DNA of 64,000 nucleotides from Gordius sp. MW1 (GCA_964036665.1 OZ038528.1:620001-684000), one strand, 5' to 3'; shown: positions 1 to 11,175, counted from the stretch's first letter. Translations and numbers: made by a program. The notes: a model not told the origin generated them from the sequence alone.

Positions 1-489
1 ACATGATGCAAACATGTGAAGAATTGAGAAGGTATAGATAAAAATAGTGATTGATGATCAGCTTACTTTGTCCTTTTTGAATATTCCAACGTTTTTCCAG
101 ACTAAGAGTACCAAATACATGAGACTTGAGTCATTGCATTCAAAACGATCCCAACGCATCAAAGATGTAAAGTGCTACAATTAATATAAAGAATTAATTT
201 ATAATTTTACCATTTTTGGAGAGCAAAATAAATAATGGTTCAAAAAAGGCTTTTAAATATTTTGTTATGAAAAAGCTTTTAGAACAGATTTATTTTACCC
301 AATAAGAATAGACATTAGAAAGTTGTGTACATTTTTGATTGGTTCTTTAATATTAAAAATGGTTGGTTTACAATTTTTGACAATTTCAAGTTTTTAAGAT
401 GACAGGGTTTTTGTTTGTGTTTCATTTTTGTCTTAATAAGGAGGATATTGAATATTAATAAATTAGTTTTACTTTAATTGACAAAATAT

Positions 490-650
490 CATGGGCGTAG
501 TCAAGGGTTGGAGCAGGGAGGAGCGACTCCCCCCCCCCCACTAAATTCACAAATTTATTATAATTATGTCTAAAATTTCAAAAAATGTTCATTTTGCCCC
601 TCATTAAATCTTTATTGTCTCCCTCTAATTCCAATGCTGGCTACGCCCAT
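490..650. mobile_element. G/C-run hAT-like MITE, copy 1
   Basis: The ends are inverted: CATGGGCGTAG on the left and CTACGCCCAT on the right. Inside are a run of C, an AT-rich core and the phrase TTTGCCCCTC. The octamer CAAAATAT lies directly outside both ends (one spare base on the right), which fits an 8-bp hAT target-site duplication. About ten related copies occur in the window. It is non-autonomous, with no coding sequence. Confidence 0.75.
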
Positions 651-1189
651 CCAAAATATTATGTTTATTAATAATATTTTCTACAGTTGGAAGAAGTGGC
701 CTATCTACAGGCTCCCCCCCCCCCCTTATAAAGCCAACTCGTCATCTCCTCCGTGGTTCAATTAAAAATTAGTAATAATATATATTAGATATTTCTAACT
801 TTTAAGATTAAGTTTTTATTAGCACGCAATACTCTTATAGCAAGCATTGAAAGCTGATCTGTTCTTAAAATTCTTAGTTTTCAACTAATTATTGTGTTGT
901 ATAGGTTTTGTTCGCGATGATTTGGACCTTTCAAGGAACTCAGACCCAGTGGCGTGGCTTTTTCTTCTTGAGGGGTGGCAAACTCTAGATACCTACCAAT
1001 TAGGACGGGTCAACGGTAATCAACATTTTTTACCTCTAAGCCATTCGTCAAACACAATAGTCGGCTGTTCATTTGTGTAATCACCTTTTCAAATTTGCTT
1101 CAACTTGTCCCTTTTTAAACCCATAATTGTTATGTTCACAAATTTTAGATCTTCTCTGTTTCATTTACTTTTAAAGTCCCAAGCAAGGC

Positions 1190-1310
1190 AGCGGGTCTCA
1201 ATAGGTCTGCCCATAACAAGAATACAAAAAGTCTAGACCGGGCTAAGGCCCATCAAATAAAAGATAGCGGTGGCCCGCCAATTTTTAACAATGCCCGAGT
1301 CAGCTCCAGA
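1190..1310. repeat. GC-rich hAT-derived scrap
   Basis: This short stretch has GGGCTAAGGCCC and GGTGGCCCGCC-like words that stand out from the AT-rich surroundings. They resemble the subterminal CGGGC motifs of the hAT element at 10,223. No ends or duplication can be defined. Confidence 0.3.
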
Positions 1311-1529
1311 ATCAAAATTTTTATTTTGCGTCATTTTATATGGGATTGAAGTTATATTTGCTATAAATTTATAGCAATTCCAACTATCCCGCTTGAAATG
1401 ATGATTTTGGGGCTTTAAAAATTAAGGGTAGAAATACTGACTTATCGTTAGATGGCTTCCAAACTTAAATTAAGTTTTTTATAGATTAGGTGTTAGCAGG
1501 CATCGTTTACAAGTACGCCACTGGATTTT

Positions 1530-2975
1530 GAATCGAATCGAATATTTCGAATTCGAATTTTTTCAAAAAATAAATTCGATTCTAGATTCGTTGAATATTA
1601 AAATGAAGATTCATGTTCGATTCGAAAAAGATTTATGAATTTGAGATCGAGCCGAATATTTATTAAATTTTTTAGTTATTACAAAAACATTAAAAAGGCT
1701 ACTATAATTTTTAATTTGCATATACATTTGAAAAATTTATTTGAAGGATATTTAAAAAATACACACATTGAAAATAAAAATATTAAAGGCGAACAAAAAC
1801 TATGGCGATATATGTAAATCAAAAAACGTTTTTAGCCAACTTTTAAGGCTAATTATCTTCCTAACACTTTCTTCCTTAAACGAGTGCTTGTGTTTGGTCA
1901 ATAAATTGGTTTCGGTTGAAAATATTTATTCGCACGGGGTAAATGATCCAGGTGTAGAGAGAAGATTTTTTGCCAATTTTTGGATGGCTGGAATACGTCG
2001 TTGATTCAATTTCCACCATTGTAAAGGCTCAACATTGGACGCCACACGTGGTTTGTGCAAAAATGTCTCCAATATGACTTCGTTTCATGTTGCTCTTAAT
2101 AAACGATCCAGTGTTGATATCTCGCTAGTTGATACAAAATCGGGCTGACTTCATACAGCAGTTTTCCAGTCATCTTTACTTTCTCTACAGGATATGCCAT
2201 GTACGTGAATCACCCCAGTGGTGATAAACACTCAAATTTTGAACCTTAAATCGACGACGTTCGCTGATAAAGCTATCTTCGTATTGAATGCCATATATCT
2301 TCAATTTTCTGTTTGGCCATTTTGAAAGCATGATCTTCTGTGCTTGGTTGATAATATACCGGTAATACCAAGTTAATTGTGGGATTTGCCCCCCAGATTT
2401 TAAACTAGTTGCACTGTAAAAGGGAAATATATCAATTTAACCTTTTCAATTTGTTCCCATTCAATGTTGGATAGCAATTGCTCCTAAGAGAAATTTAAAG
2501 GTTAAATCCAATGCCTGCCTTACTAAAATAGCCTTTTCTATCATTATATAGGTGCTGTTCCACCTGACTACCATGTCAAGTTTTGCCTTTATGTAATCAA
2601 TTGGTGGGACAAATTCTTAACATCTAGCCTTTAATCGTGAAATACTTTTGGGCTATTTTCCAATTTTTATCAAAGTCCATAATTTAATTGAATTGTGATC
2701 CTCGTTCTCCATAACTTATGTAAGTTTGAAAAATTTTAAATTAAACCTTTTTAAATTGTAACAAGAAAAATAACTAAAGTGCGGTAAGATAAAAATAGCT
2801 AAATATTTGAGTCTCGTCTATTTAAATTAAACTTAAAAAAAATAAAGATAGATTTTTTAAAGATTTGTTTCGGATTTTCGCACGTTAGCCGTAAATATTT
2901 CGATTCGAAACTTACACATATGGATTCGAATTCGGATTCGATTCGAAATTTTAAATCGAACCTCGAATATTTTTA
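1530..2975 (-). mobile_element. Decayed hAT transposon with TCGAAT-rich ends
   Basis: Both edges (about 1,530-1,640 and 2,890-2,975) are dense in TCGAATCGAA-like words in inverted arrangement, which I read as subterminal repeats. Between them, on the minus strand, is a degraded transposase C-terminus. Several stops and frameshifts break the coding part. No clear target-site duplication was found, so the borders are approximate. Confidence 0.6.
1835..2060 (-). pseudogene. hAT transposase dimerisation-domain remnant
   Basis: Read on the minus strand, this begins with EPLQWWKLNQRRIP, continues with an LAKNLLSTPG-like stretch and IFSTETNLLTK, then runs into a KEESVRKIISL tail. The order WWK, R(F/I)P, LA..L..P, FS.....T is that of the hAT C-terminal dimerisation domain. 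An in-frame stop sits just before IFSTE, where the conserved SERxFS motif should be. It is not functional. Confidence 0.65.
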
Positions 2976-3703
2976 AGAGGCGTAATTGTGCTAGTAATAT
3001 AAAATCCAATATAAAAGGCATCTTGAAATTTGCACCAAAAACGAATAATATACCATTATATTTTGCTCAGATTATAAATAATTACTAAACAGATGCCTCT
3101 TAAGTGATGAATAGTGTCAATGTGTATAATTAATTATCGCGTCCTTGAATAGATAAAAGCATGTTTTGGAAAGTTTTAGAATGAGAATAATTAGATAATT
3201 TTGAATTTAATTATAAAATTAATGGCCTTAAAGCTCCCTGCTTTTCATCTTCTAAAATGTAATTATCATTTCTATCACAAAATATATTACTAACTAATGC
3301 ATATGTCAAACGTTATTAGCAAATCACAAAATTTTAAAATAATTATGACACATTTAAAATTATTTACGAATTATTATTGATATAGTTTCAATCATTAAAT
3401 CTCAAATTGATTAGAATTTATGATACTTTTTGTTTAATTATACCTTTTAATTAAAGTGAGAATTACCTAAGGCTTAACTTATATCTTTAAGTAAATTTAA
3501 ACGCATAGTAATCGACAGATTAAAAGAATTTGACAAAAGTATATTTATTATTAAATGCTCTTTTTTATAATACGATTAAAATATCTCGATAAATTAAATT
3601 GGCACTCTATTTAATTTAATGCAATATTCTTTATTCTAAAAAATTTTTTATGTTAACAAGTCAGCTATTAAATCATACCGAACTGATCTAGGGTCAACGG
3701 TTT

Positions 3704-3709
3704 TTTATT
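3704..3709 (-). terminator. Poly(A) signal AATAAA for the GPCR
   Basis: AATAAA on the minus strand lies about 75 nt beyond the receptor stop codon. It is a reasonable 3'-end signal, but in DNA this AT-rich such hexamers are common. Confidence 0.4.
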
Positions 3710-3783
3710 CATTTGTACTTTATATTAATTTGTTATTTGATCTTTTTAAAGATGTGAAGTATAATTTAAAAATGACAAATGAT

Positions 3784-5112
3784 TTAAAGCATCTGTCTTA
3801 GACGGTTCCTGTAAGTATGACTAAAAATCACAAATACGTAAAAAGTGATACAACAATTAGCTAAGCTCAATATATTGACCAATACTAATTGGTGTCTAAA
3901 ATTGCAGTGTAATATATCCAAGCTTTTGCACATATATTTGGCGTAGAGATTAGTTACTATAGCTAATGGTCCCTCGCATAATACACATTGTATAACTATC
4001 ATAATTTGGATGATTGTTGCTTTATTCTCTTCCGAAGTCAACTTAGGAGAATTGTTTGTATTAGTTTCTGTTCTCTGCGTCTCAGTTGGATTCGTGCCTC
4101 TTTTTTTCATTGCTCTCTTAGCTCGAAGGTAAGACCTATGTTTAATGATGATAAAATAGCTGAGGAGTATAATTAGTGCTAGTGGAATTTCAACTATTAA
4201 AAGTTCGCGAACCATCTGAATACTCACGAAAGCATTACTGTTAGAAACCTTTAGATTTGGGACCATTATATAAGAGCTATAGGTTATATTTTGTAAGGTT
4301 TTATAAGATTTCATAGTAATTTCAGGGGCGTACATTATCTTAAACCAAAAAACTGAGCTGGTGGTCATTACAAAAACGAAGAATAAAAGTAATGCAGTTA
4401 CGATTTTACTCTTTGCAGATGTGCAAAGCGTGCGATAACGCAGAGGAAATACTAAAGCTAAAAATCTATCTATCGTCATAAGAAAGGTTATATTGAGAGA
4501 GGCTTTACCCAAAAAATTGCGAAGGGGAAACTCTAAATAACTTACAAAAAAGATGTAGCTAAAGGAACGCCAATATAATTTTTCACTGAACGCTCCCCAA
4601 TAGTATAGAATGGGCCAAGGTAAAAGAGTTAGACAAAAAATCAGATTATTTAAGGCTAATATTCTTGAGTAGAAAACTGTAAGAGATTCATTTTTGTTAA
4701 CTCGTCTTGTATGTGTTATGGCCGTAGGATTAAGCATTTCTGGCATTAGAGAAGGAATAGATATTTGAGGCCTGTCTGACACATCTGTGCAATGAGGAGA
4801 CACTCTATTCATATTACTACGACACAAAAAGATATTCATTATATATTTTTTAACATAAAATAACAGCAAATCACGTTTATGATACGAAGTACATGGCGTA
4901 GGAGACTTTATATTTGATATATCAGCAACCGTTATTATGGAATATAGTTGATTATTCTGGGGTTTAGGCTTAGATGATTTAAAACTTAAAAACATAATAA
5001 TATTTCCTATAACACCCAAAATTAAAAGAATAGGTGTTATGTAGCAATAACCAATGACTTCGGATTGCACGATAAAATAACCTGAATAATTTTTCAAAAT
5101 CTCGAAATTCAT
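3784..5112 (-). CDS. Rhodopsin-family (class A) GPCR, peptide-receptor type
   Basis: A 442-aa open frame encodes a seven-helix membrane receptor. TM1 (about 25-44) carries the GN motif (VIGNIIMF). TM2 starts near 151 with LALNNL, an Asn in place of the usual Asp. TM3 ends in TIDRFLAL (DRF instead of DRY). TM4 is about 236-256 and TM5 about 303-323. TM6 (about 366-388) has CEGP where CWxP is usual. TM7 ends in NCCITFYVF in the NPxxY place. The tail is short and basic. An N-glycosylation sequon (NYS) sits near the N-terminus. The layout resembles invertebrate neuropeptide (FMRFamide-like) receptors; the ligand is unknown. The odd part is the first intracellular loop: about 100 residues (45-148) instead of about ten. 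Its middle (about 80-100) is AT-rich with GT/AG candidates on the minus strand, so an in-frame intron may be read through. It is divergently oriented from FIS1. Confidence 0.85.
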   Translation of the reverse strand: MNFEILKNYSGYFIVQSEVIGYCYITPILLILGVIGNIIMFLSFKSSKPKPQNNQLYSIITVADISNIKSPTPCTSYHKRDLLLFYVKKYIMNIFLCRSNMNRVSPHCTDVSDRPQISIPSLMPEMLNPTAITHTRRVNKNESLTVFYSRILALNNLIFCLTLLPWPILYYWGAFSEKLYWRSFSYIFFVSYLEFPLRNFLGKASLNITFLMTIDRFLALVFPLRYRTLCTSAKSKIVTALLLFFVFVMTTSSVFWFKIMYAPEITMKSYKTLQNITYSSYIMVPNLKVSNSNAFVSIQMVRELLIVEIPLALIILLSYFIIIKHRSYLRAKRAMKKRGTNPTETQRTETNTNNSPKLTSEENKATIIQIMIVIQCVLCEGPLAIVTNLYAKYMCKSLDILHCNFRHQLVLVNILSLANCCITFYVFVIFSHTYRNRLRQML

Positions 5113-6469
5113 CGCTGGGAAACGATTTGCGATAAAAATGTTTAAAGAGTTTTATTATTATAAAAAAATATCTTACACAAGGATAAGCTACATATTTCTC
5201 CTTTTTATGCTATTTTATGGTAAGCCAAATATGGGTGCAAGCGGGTCCCATAAAAAATATCTCTCAAATATCGATTATTACGAGAAGCCCTTTTGCGTTA
5301 TGCATAAAAATTATTTTAATTAATTAATTTAATGATTCACATTAAATATTTTAATTATCGATGCTAGAGCGCGTGTTCAAATTAGTGATATCATATAATC
5401 AGTTTTATTAAAATAATATGAAAACACTCTAGCTATGTAATCATATAAAAGAACGGAAAATATTTTTAAACTGGACCAATTTTTATCGAGCGTTTAAGTT
5501 ATAGACCCTGGAATATCTTTTTTAACAACTTCATTGCAATGATCAAGGCAAAAACGAACAAATTTTAATGATATACAGTTAAATATTTGTCTGACAAATT
5601 AACGACTAGGTTCCACTTTGCCCAAGATCAGGGCCAAAAAATGGAACCTAATTAAAATTTTGATAATACTTAATAGATTAATTTTTAATATACATCCAGT
5701 CGGCAAACTCATAAATAAATGATTTATAATTTTACATTATGTTAAATCAAACCCAAATATTATAATCGTTGATAGGGGAAGGCCGGGATGGGCCGCGCCA
5801 TCGAGAGAAAATTAGTATATAACTAACAAATTGGAATTTATAAAATTACCCCTTTGACTCAAGGTCTAGCCCATAATCAAACGCTGTGTGATTTTAAAAA
5901 AAATTATCCCGAAATTTAATCCATCCTGATTGATTATAAATTTTGCATGAGAAGTATTAACGATTCATTTCTAAGTTTCTTACAGTCAAATGTCATTTTT
6001 TAATTACATTTTAAGCCTTATTATCAATAATCAAAAATTATATTTTAGGTTTTTAAAATTTTTAAAGGCTTCGGGCTGTGACAACAATTAAACACCATTT
6101 GAAGCGGACATATGGCTTTTTAAAGACTATTGAGGTAGAAAAATCATCATGCTTTTGTTTTTTAGTGAGCAAAATCATAAAAAAATATTATTAAATTTGG
6201 TGTGTTGAAAAAAAGTGTAACTATAGCTTTGAGAGACCTATAATTCAAAATTTTAATACAGCTACTATTTTAACGTTAAGGAACGAATATAAATATTCCT
6301 TTTATAAAAATATTGATACAAATTGTAAAGACTTTTGCTTAGGGGCTAAAATTTTGGTGGACAGCTCCTGACCTGTATTCTTCACTTTCATTAGATAAAA
6401 TATCAGCTTAATAACACAGCTCTACGAATATTGAATTTGTGATCTCACCCCGATATCAGACCAATTATT
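5113..6469. other. Intergenic DNA between GPCR and FIS1
   Basis: This AT-rich sequence holds the presumed 5' flanks of two divergent genes. The only structure I see is a 40-nt hairpin at about 5,609-5,650 (GGTTCCACTTTGCCC facing GGGCCAAAAAATGGAACC). I see no gene. Confidence 0.5.
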
Positions 6470-7490
6470 TTGATAGAGATTTTTGCGCTGAATAATAATA
6501 TGTTTTTAGTTTTTTCCAAAACCTCCAGTTTTGTAGATAAACGAAGTTGAAGGTGCAAATAATGCCCATTTCACCCGTTTGGCCCAATTGCCATGACATT
6601 TTTAATTTATATCAAATAATATTAATTTATGTAGAGAATTAAAAGACTCTACTTTATTATAACAAAACGAAAGAAGTGATTCTAATGAATCCTTTTAGTT
6701 AAAACATCGTGTTTATATACACATGTAACGAGGTTCTTAATTTGAATAATATGGGTGAATTGTAAGGTATTTTATTTAAACATCAACTTCAATGTCCCTT
6801 GTATATTCAAATTATAATGAGTGGTGTGGATGATCGAATTAATATAATCAAATAATAAGGTTAAGATATATGAATAGTGAGGGGAGTGAGTCCAAATCAT
6901 AAAGGTAATACTATATGTTTTCTATTCGATTAAAATTTCATCTATAGGTCCATTATTTTGTTTTTTATATCACCCTTATATTTATATTCATTTGCGTTCA
7001 TTTAAACCCCTTTCCCTTATCAAAATCAGTCCCTATGTCTGAAAAAAGGAGTAAACTAGAGTGCACACTACACACGCAATGTTTACTAACACATCAATAT
7101 CTCCCTTTTTCCATGAAAAAGAAAGGAGAGTAGGTGAATGGTGAGAGATATGTGTTAGTAAACATCGCGTATGCAGTATGAACTCTAATGCACTCCATCT
7201 ACCAGACATCGTAGAACGAATTTTGATAAGGAGAAGGGGTTTACGCAAACGCGTAAAAATTTAAATGTAGAGGTTAGACAAAAATACTAAAATAAAGGAT
7301 CTATAGATGACACATTAATCTACAGGAATATTTTAATATTTTCCAGTAAAATGCCAGGGCGTATTACAAAAAAAAGGTTGAAATTGGCATTTTTTGAACC
7401 TTCAACTTAGTTTATCTAAAAACTAAAGTTTTGAGAAAAAAATTAAAATATATTATTATTCAGCGCAGAATTCTCTACCAGAATTAAAGG
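6470..7490. repeat. Large foldback (inverted-repeat) element
   Basis: The left and right arms are imperfect reverse complements. The outer block at about 6,480-6,590 (GCGCTGAATAATAATAT, then GTTGAAGGTGCAAATAATGCC) pairs with about 7,380-7,475. The inner block at 6,985-7,085 (AAACCCCTTTCCCTTATC, then CAATGTTTACTAACACAT) pairs with 7,145-7,245. The hinge is near 7,110. The left arm has an extra insertion of about 300 bp. No transposase and no clean duplication were found. It ends about 250 bp upstream of the FIS1 start codon. Confidence 0.7.
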
Positions 7491-7734
7491 TTTGATTGCA
7501 GGATGATTTCCTGCTTAATTAGTTAGAAGTGAAACAATACTTTTTGTTTCAACGAAAATCAATGCAAGTTGGGACCTAAATTGGATTATCATACTGTAAT
7601 CCCACTTATAATTATAATCTTAGGCAGAAAATACAATTTTTTAAATCTTGACGTCGAACTCTATAAAAGTAGCTCTTCATGCATATTTCTATTTTTCTTA
7701 TTTTGACTCATTTGTAGATGGCAGCTGTTTAACC

Positions 7735-9644
7735 ATGATTTTTGATTTGGATTACCTTTTACCGGACATAGAGAATCCACAGGTTTATATAATTAATTGA
7801 TAAATAACCTTTGGATAAATAACCTTTGGTGTTATCTTAAATTTTATTTATTATACGATTTTATACTATGATTTATTCTGTCTATCACTGCACTTTGATA
7901 TGTCAAATATAATATTATGATCATAGGGTTATTTACTATTATGTTAACAGAGTATTTCAGACCAATTTTATAAGGAACTCAATCAGGGTCAGCCCACTTA
8001 TACATATCAGCTTTTATATGCAATTTATTGCATTAAGTCACAAAATATTGAGGGCATAAAACATGGTATATTGCTTTTAGAAGGTATAATAGCACAAAAT
8101 TAATTTAAGTGCCTTATAGATCTATGTGTTCTTAATTCTAATCACATTCAAAGGAAGGAAGAATGTGAATTTTATCTGACAATTGCCTATTATACATTGA
8201 AGGTATTTAAAACTCAAATTATATTATTTTAAATATGAGTACCCACAATTTTAATATTAAACTTTTTAACTTGAGTGAGTACACTTACATCTGCCCAGAG
8301 TGACATTTCAGGAATATATAAAATTGCTGATAAAATATATTGTATATTTATCCTTATGCCACCCCAATTTTATTTAAATCTTAGTTAAAAATAACAGCTT
8401 TATAGAATTCTTCATATATTTTATGTATTGAGCTGATGTAGAGAGTTAAATAAGCATGGTGACACAGTAATTTTTCAGTGCTCTAATATTTTTTTTGTTT
8501 AATTATTTAAAAAATATAAAATATCTATTACCCATAATCTGTTTACATTTTAAGTCATTTTAGAACCAGAGAAGTAGAGACTATGTTTATGCAATTTAAT
8601 CTGAAATCTATATGTTAGTACTCTATTAAACACCATTTTAAAGAAAACAAGGTATTCCTATTGTAAATTGGCATCAGGGCTCTCTATATCAACTTGGTAA
8701 TTTTGGTAAAAATGATTATTATCAATTTTATAATTGGTTATAATAGTTTGGCTCATTTAGCATAGATAGTAAATCTATCATGAACTTACAACCTATTTTG
8801 TGCCATTTTATAAGAAATTGAAATTTCTCTACTAGTTCTAAGATCTTAATCCAAGTTTGACTTTTAAAAACCCTACTTTTTTTAAATTATTTACTTACTC
8901 TGACACCATTTTATGATTAATTGATTGATTTGTGATTAAAAATCTTTTTATTGTTGCTTGGGCAGAATTTCCCCAAGGCGTTGGAAAAGTTTTCTAAACT
9001 TCCTTCCAACAATTCATCTTACAAAGATATCAAAAAGGCTATTGATTCAGCTGTCCGTAAACAAGAAAGTTAGATATAAAAATATTGATAAATATGGCTG
9101 AAAGATGATGACAAACGATAAATTAACCTTGGTTAAGATGGACAAGAGCATTTTGCAATTTAAATAACTTAATTTGTAAAAAAAGTTTTAAAAATATAAA
9201 TGAAGATTTAATTTAGTGGTACAACAATTTAAAAGGGAATTTTATAAAAACATCACTTTTGGCATTGCTTAGATTCTTATTAAAAATGTATGTCAATGGC
9301 TATGTAACCTTTTCAATTCTTGTTTTATTAATTTCTTAAAGTATGTAATCTCAACTATTTATTAGTTTTATATTAGGCGCCTAATTAAAAAAGGCTTTAT
9401 CAAACTTTATAAATGAATATCTCTGTATTATAAGCTAATTAAATGTTAACTTTTTAAAAGTTATGAGAGTTCGTGCAAGGAGTTGGGCATACTTTTTATT
9501 ACTATTAACTCGTTCAAGTTTAATTGCAAGTAATCATATTATTAGTATTTTTTTTTATATATTTTTTCAGTAGGAAAATTGTCCATCATTACCGGAACCA
9601 TATTAACTGCCTCATTTATCCTCCTCAAGCTGTTTACCAGGTAA
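7735..9644 (+). CDS. fis1: FIS1, mitochondrial fission 1 protein (5 exons)
   Basis: Exons: 7735-7782, 7951-8083, 8120-8202, 8966-9068, 9571-9644. All introns are GT-AG, phases agree throughout (0, 1, 0, 1), and the product is 146 aa; human FIS1 has 152. FIS1 is a tail-anchored outer-membrane protein of mitochondria and peroxisomes that works in organelle fission. Recognisable features are the TPR-like helices GIKHGILLLEDL, then EECEFYLTIAYYTLK, then FPKALEKFSKLP, matching the family's RKGIVLLEELL, RDYVFYLAVGNYRLK and EYEKAL blocks. A C-terminal hydrophobic anchor (LSIITGTILTASFILLKLF) is followed by Thr-Arg and the stop. The start ATG has AACC before it. Intron 2 is only 36 nt. Reading through the exon 4 donor meets a stop at once (9071-9073), which would give an anchorless form. 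The exact acceptor of exon 5 (9571 or 9574) is uncertain. Confidence 0.87.
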
Positions 9645-9768
9645 GAAAGGAGAGAGAAAGAGATCTAGGACAATCGGAATACGAACTATTTTTATACATA
9701 TAATATATTCATATATGAATATTTAACAAATTTTAACTCCAAGTTTTTATCCAAAATAATGTATAAGG

Positions 9769-9774
9769 AATAAA
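9769..9774 (+). terminator. Poly(A) signal AATAAA for FIS1
   Basis: AATAAA lies 125 nt after the FIS1 stop codon and before the next repeat element, so it is a plausible end of the transcript. Confidence 0.45.
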
Positions 9775-9941
9775 ATGCGTTTACTTTGGATTTTTTAATG
9801 TAAGATAAGGAGGTAATTAATAAAAGTTAAATTTTGGTAGTCGATCAAAAAAGTCGATATTGACGAGGAATTTAATATAAATTAATGACAAAATATGAAA
9901 AATAATAAATTTAAAACTGAAGAAATTACATTCACGACTAA

Positions 9942-10215
9942 GGGCTTGTCTTAATATCAGATTCAAATGGCGCGAATTCATCTTTATCAAATATCCGATT
10001 CAATTTCATGTGTCAAAGTCGGTTGTAATTATTAATATTTTGTTTTTTTATAGTTAAAAACGTTATTTTGTTTATTTCAACTCTTGAGATTAATCCCTGT
10101 TATATTATGCGTCTGAAATGTAAATCTGCTGTGAATTCGAAGTTAAGACACGGCTATGTTATAACCCGTACAAGGATTTTTGCTGCGCAGCAAAATCCGA
10201 TATTAAGACAAGCCC
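9942..10215. mobile_element. PIF/Harbinger-type MITE, copy 1
   Basis: Inverted ends GGGCTTGTCTTAATATC and GATATTAAGACAAGCCC are flanked by TAA on both sides, the 3-bp TWA duplication typical of PIF/Harbinger. The 274-bp interior is non-coding. Two relatives lie at 55,161 and 63,105. A hAT element inserted at its right border. Confidence 0.85.
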
Positions 10216-10222
10216 TAAGAAC

Positions 10223-11175
10223 CAGAGGTCAGAAATGCCCGGCCCGGCCCGCTGCCCGGCCCGCCCGACCCGGCCCACGGGCCGGGCCGGGCAACTGTCT
10301 TAAGTTTTACTTTTCGGACGGGCCCGGGCGGGCACGCTGATAAGATTCGGGCAATTCGGGCATGCCAGAAATTTTATCAAATTGATTTTCCTCGAAAAAA
10401 GAAAAATTCGCTATAGGCTGATGATGAAGATGATACAGCATTAGATGAGATCAATTCATACTTGAATGATGTTTTAGACAAGGACGTGGATGAAAAATTT
10501 TCCCTTTTAATATGGTGGAAAAATAAAGAAAACAAGTCACATTAAAGTTATCTAAAATTATAACTATTTTAGGTATCCTAAATTAGCAAGATTAACAAAA
10601 ATACTCTTTGCCATCCCGGCGACGAGTGCTGCAAGTGAAAGAAGTTTCTCTATCGCAGGAAGATTAATAGAGGAAAGACGCACAAGATTATCCCCGGAAA
10701 TTGTCGACGATTTGTTATTTTTACATAATAATTATGAATAATAAAATATTGTCATCTTTGTTATGATCAATATGCCATTATTTAATGCTTATTTTGTAAT
10801 AGTGGTTAAAAGATTTTGGGATTGGATAATTTCTAGTCTAACGGGCAAATTTTATTAATAGGGCCGGGCAGCTCTAATGGTTTGGGCATGGCTGAGCGGA
10901 CACTTAGAAGGGTTCAGGCGGGGAATTTAGTTAAAAATTTAGACCGGGCCGGGTTGGGCAGAAAATTTTTAACAAATCCGACCTCTGTTTGCGACCTCAC
11001 AAATTCGGGACTAACGGGCAAATTTAATATTTCGGGCCGGGCAATTCGGGCAGCTTTAACGATTCGGGCGGGCCCGGGCGGACACTTAGATGGGTTCGGG
11101 CGGGCTCGGGCGGGCAGATTAATTATAAAATCGGGCCGGGTTCGGGCTGAAAAATTCTAACAAATCTGACCTCTG
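10223..11175 (+). mobile_element. hAT transposon with 8-bp target-site duplication
   Basis: The 953-bp element has ends CAGAGGTCAGA and TCTGACCTCTG (perfect 11-bp inverted repeat). The octamer CTAAGAAC sits on both sides (10215-10222 and 11176-11183). The ends are very GC-rich, with repeated CGGGC/GGGCC words. The right end is duplicated: a second, diverged copy of the terminal about 170 bp ends in GACCTCTG near 10,987. The interior keeps part of a transposase. It inserted at the edge of the Harbinger MITE, so it is the younger of the two. Confidence 0.92.
10414..10741 (+). pseudogene. hAT transposase C-terminal fragment with a 37-nt intron
   Basis: Exon A (10414-10535) reads an acidic stretch into LLIWWKNKEN. 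Exon B (10573-10741) reads YPKLARLTKILFAIP, ATSAASERSFSIAG, then LSPEIVDDLLFLHNN and stop. This is the canonical hAT dimerisation domain (WWK, YPxLA, IPATSAASERxFS, LLFLxxN). The two parts join in frame across a GT-AG intron of 37 nt (10536-10572). The N-terminal zinc finger and catalytic core are missing, so it cannot transpose on its own, but the domain itself is intact. Confidence 0.85.

Noticed and set aside
101..184. Possible last exon after a TTTTTCCAG acceptor, 27 codons then stop
   Set aside because: The frame is open, but the only nearby upstream candidate exon (ending at 31) does not join in a compatible open frame and no family is recognisable.
892..1080. 62-codon open frame
   Set aside because: No start context, domain or splice partner. 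It is flanked by MITE and hAT scraps and is probably chance.
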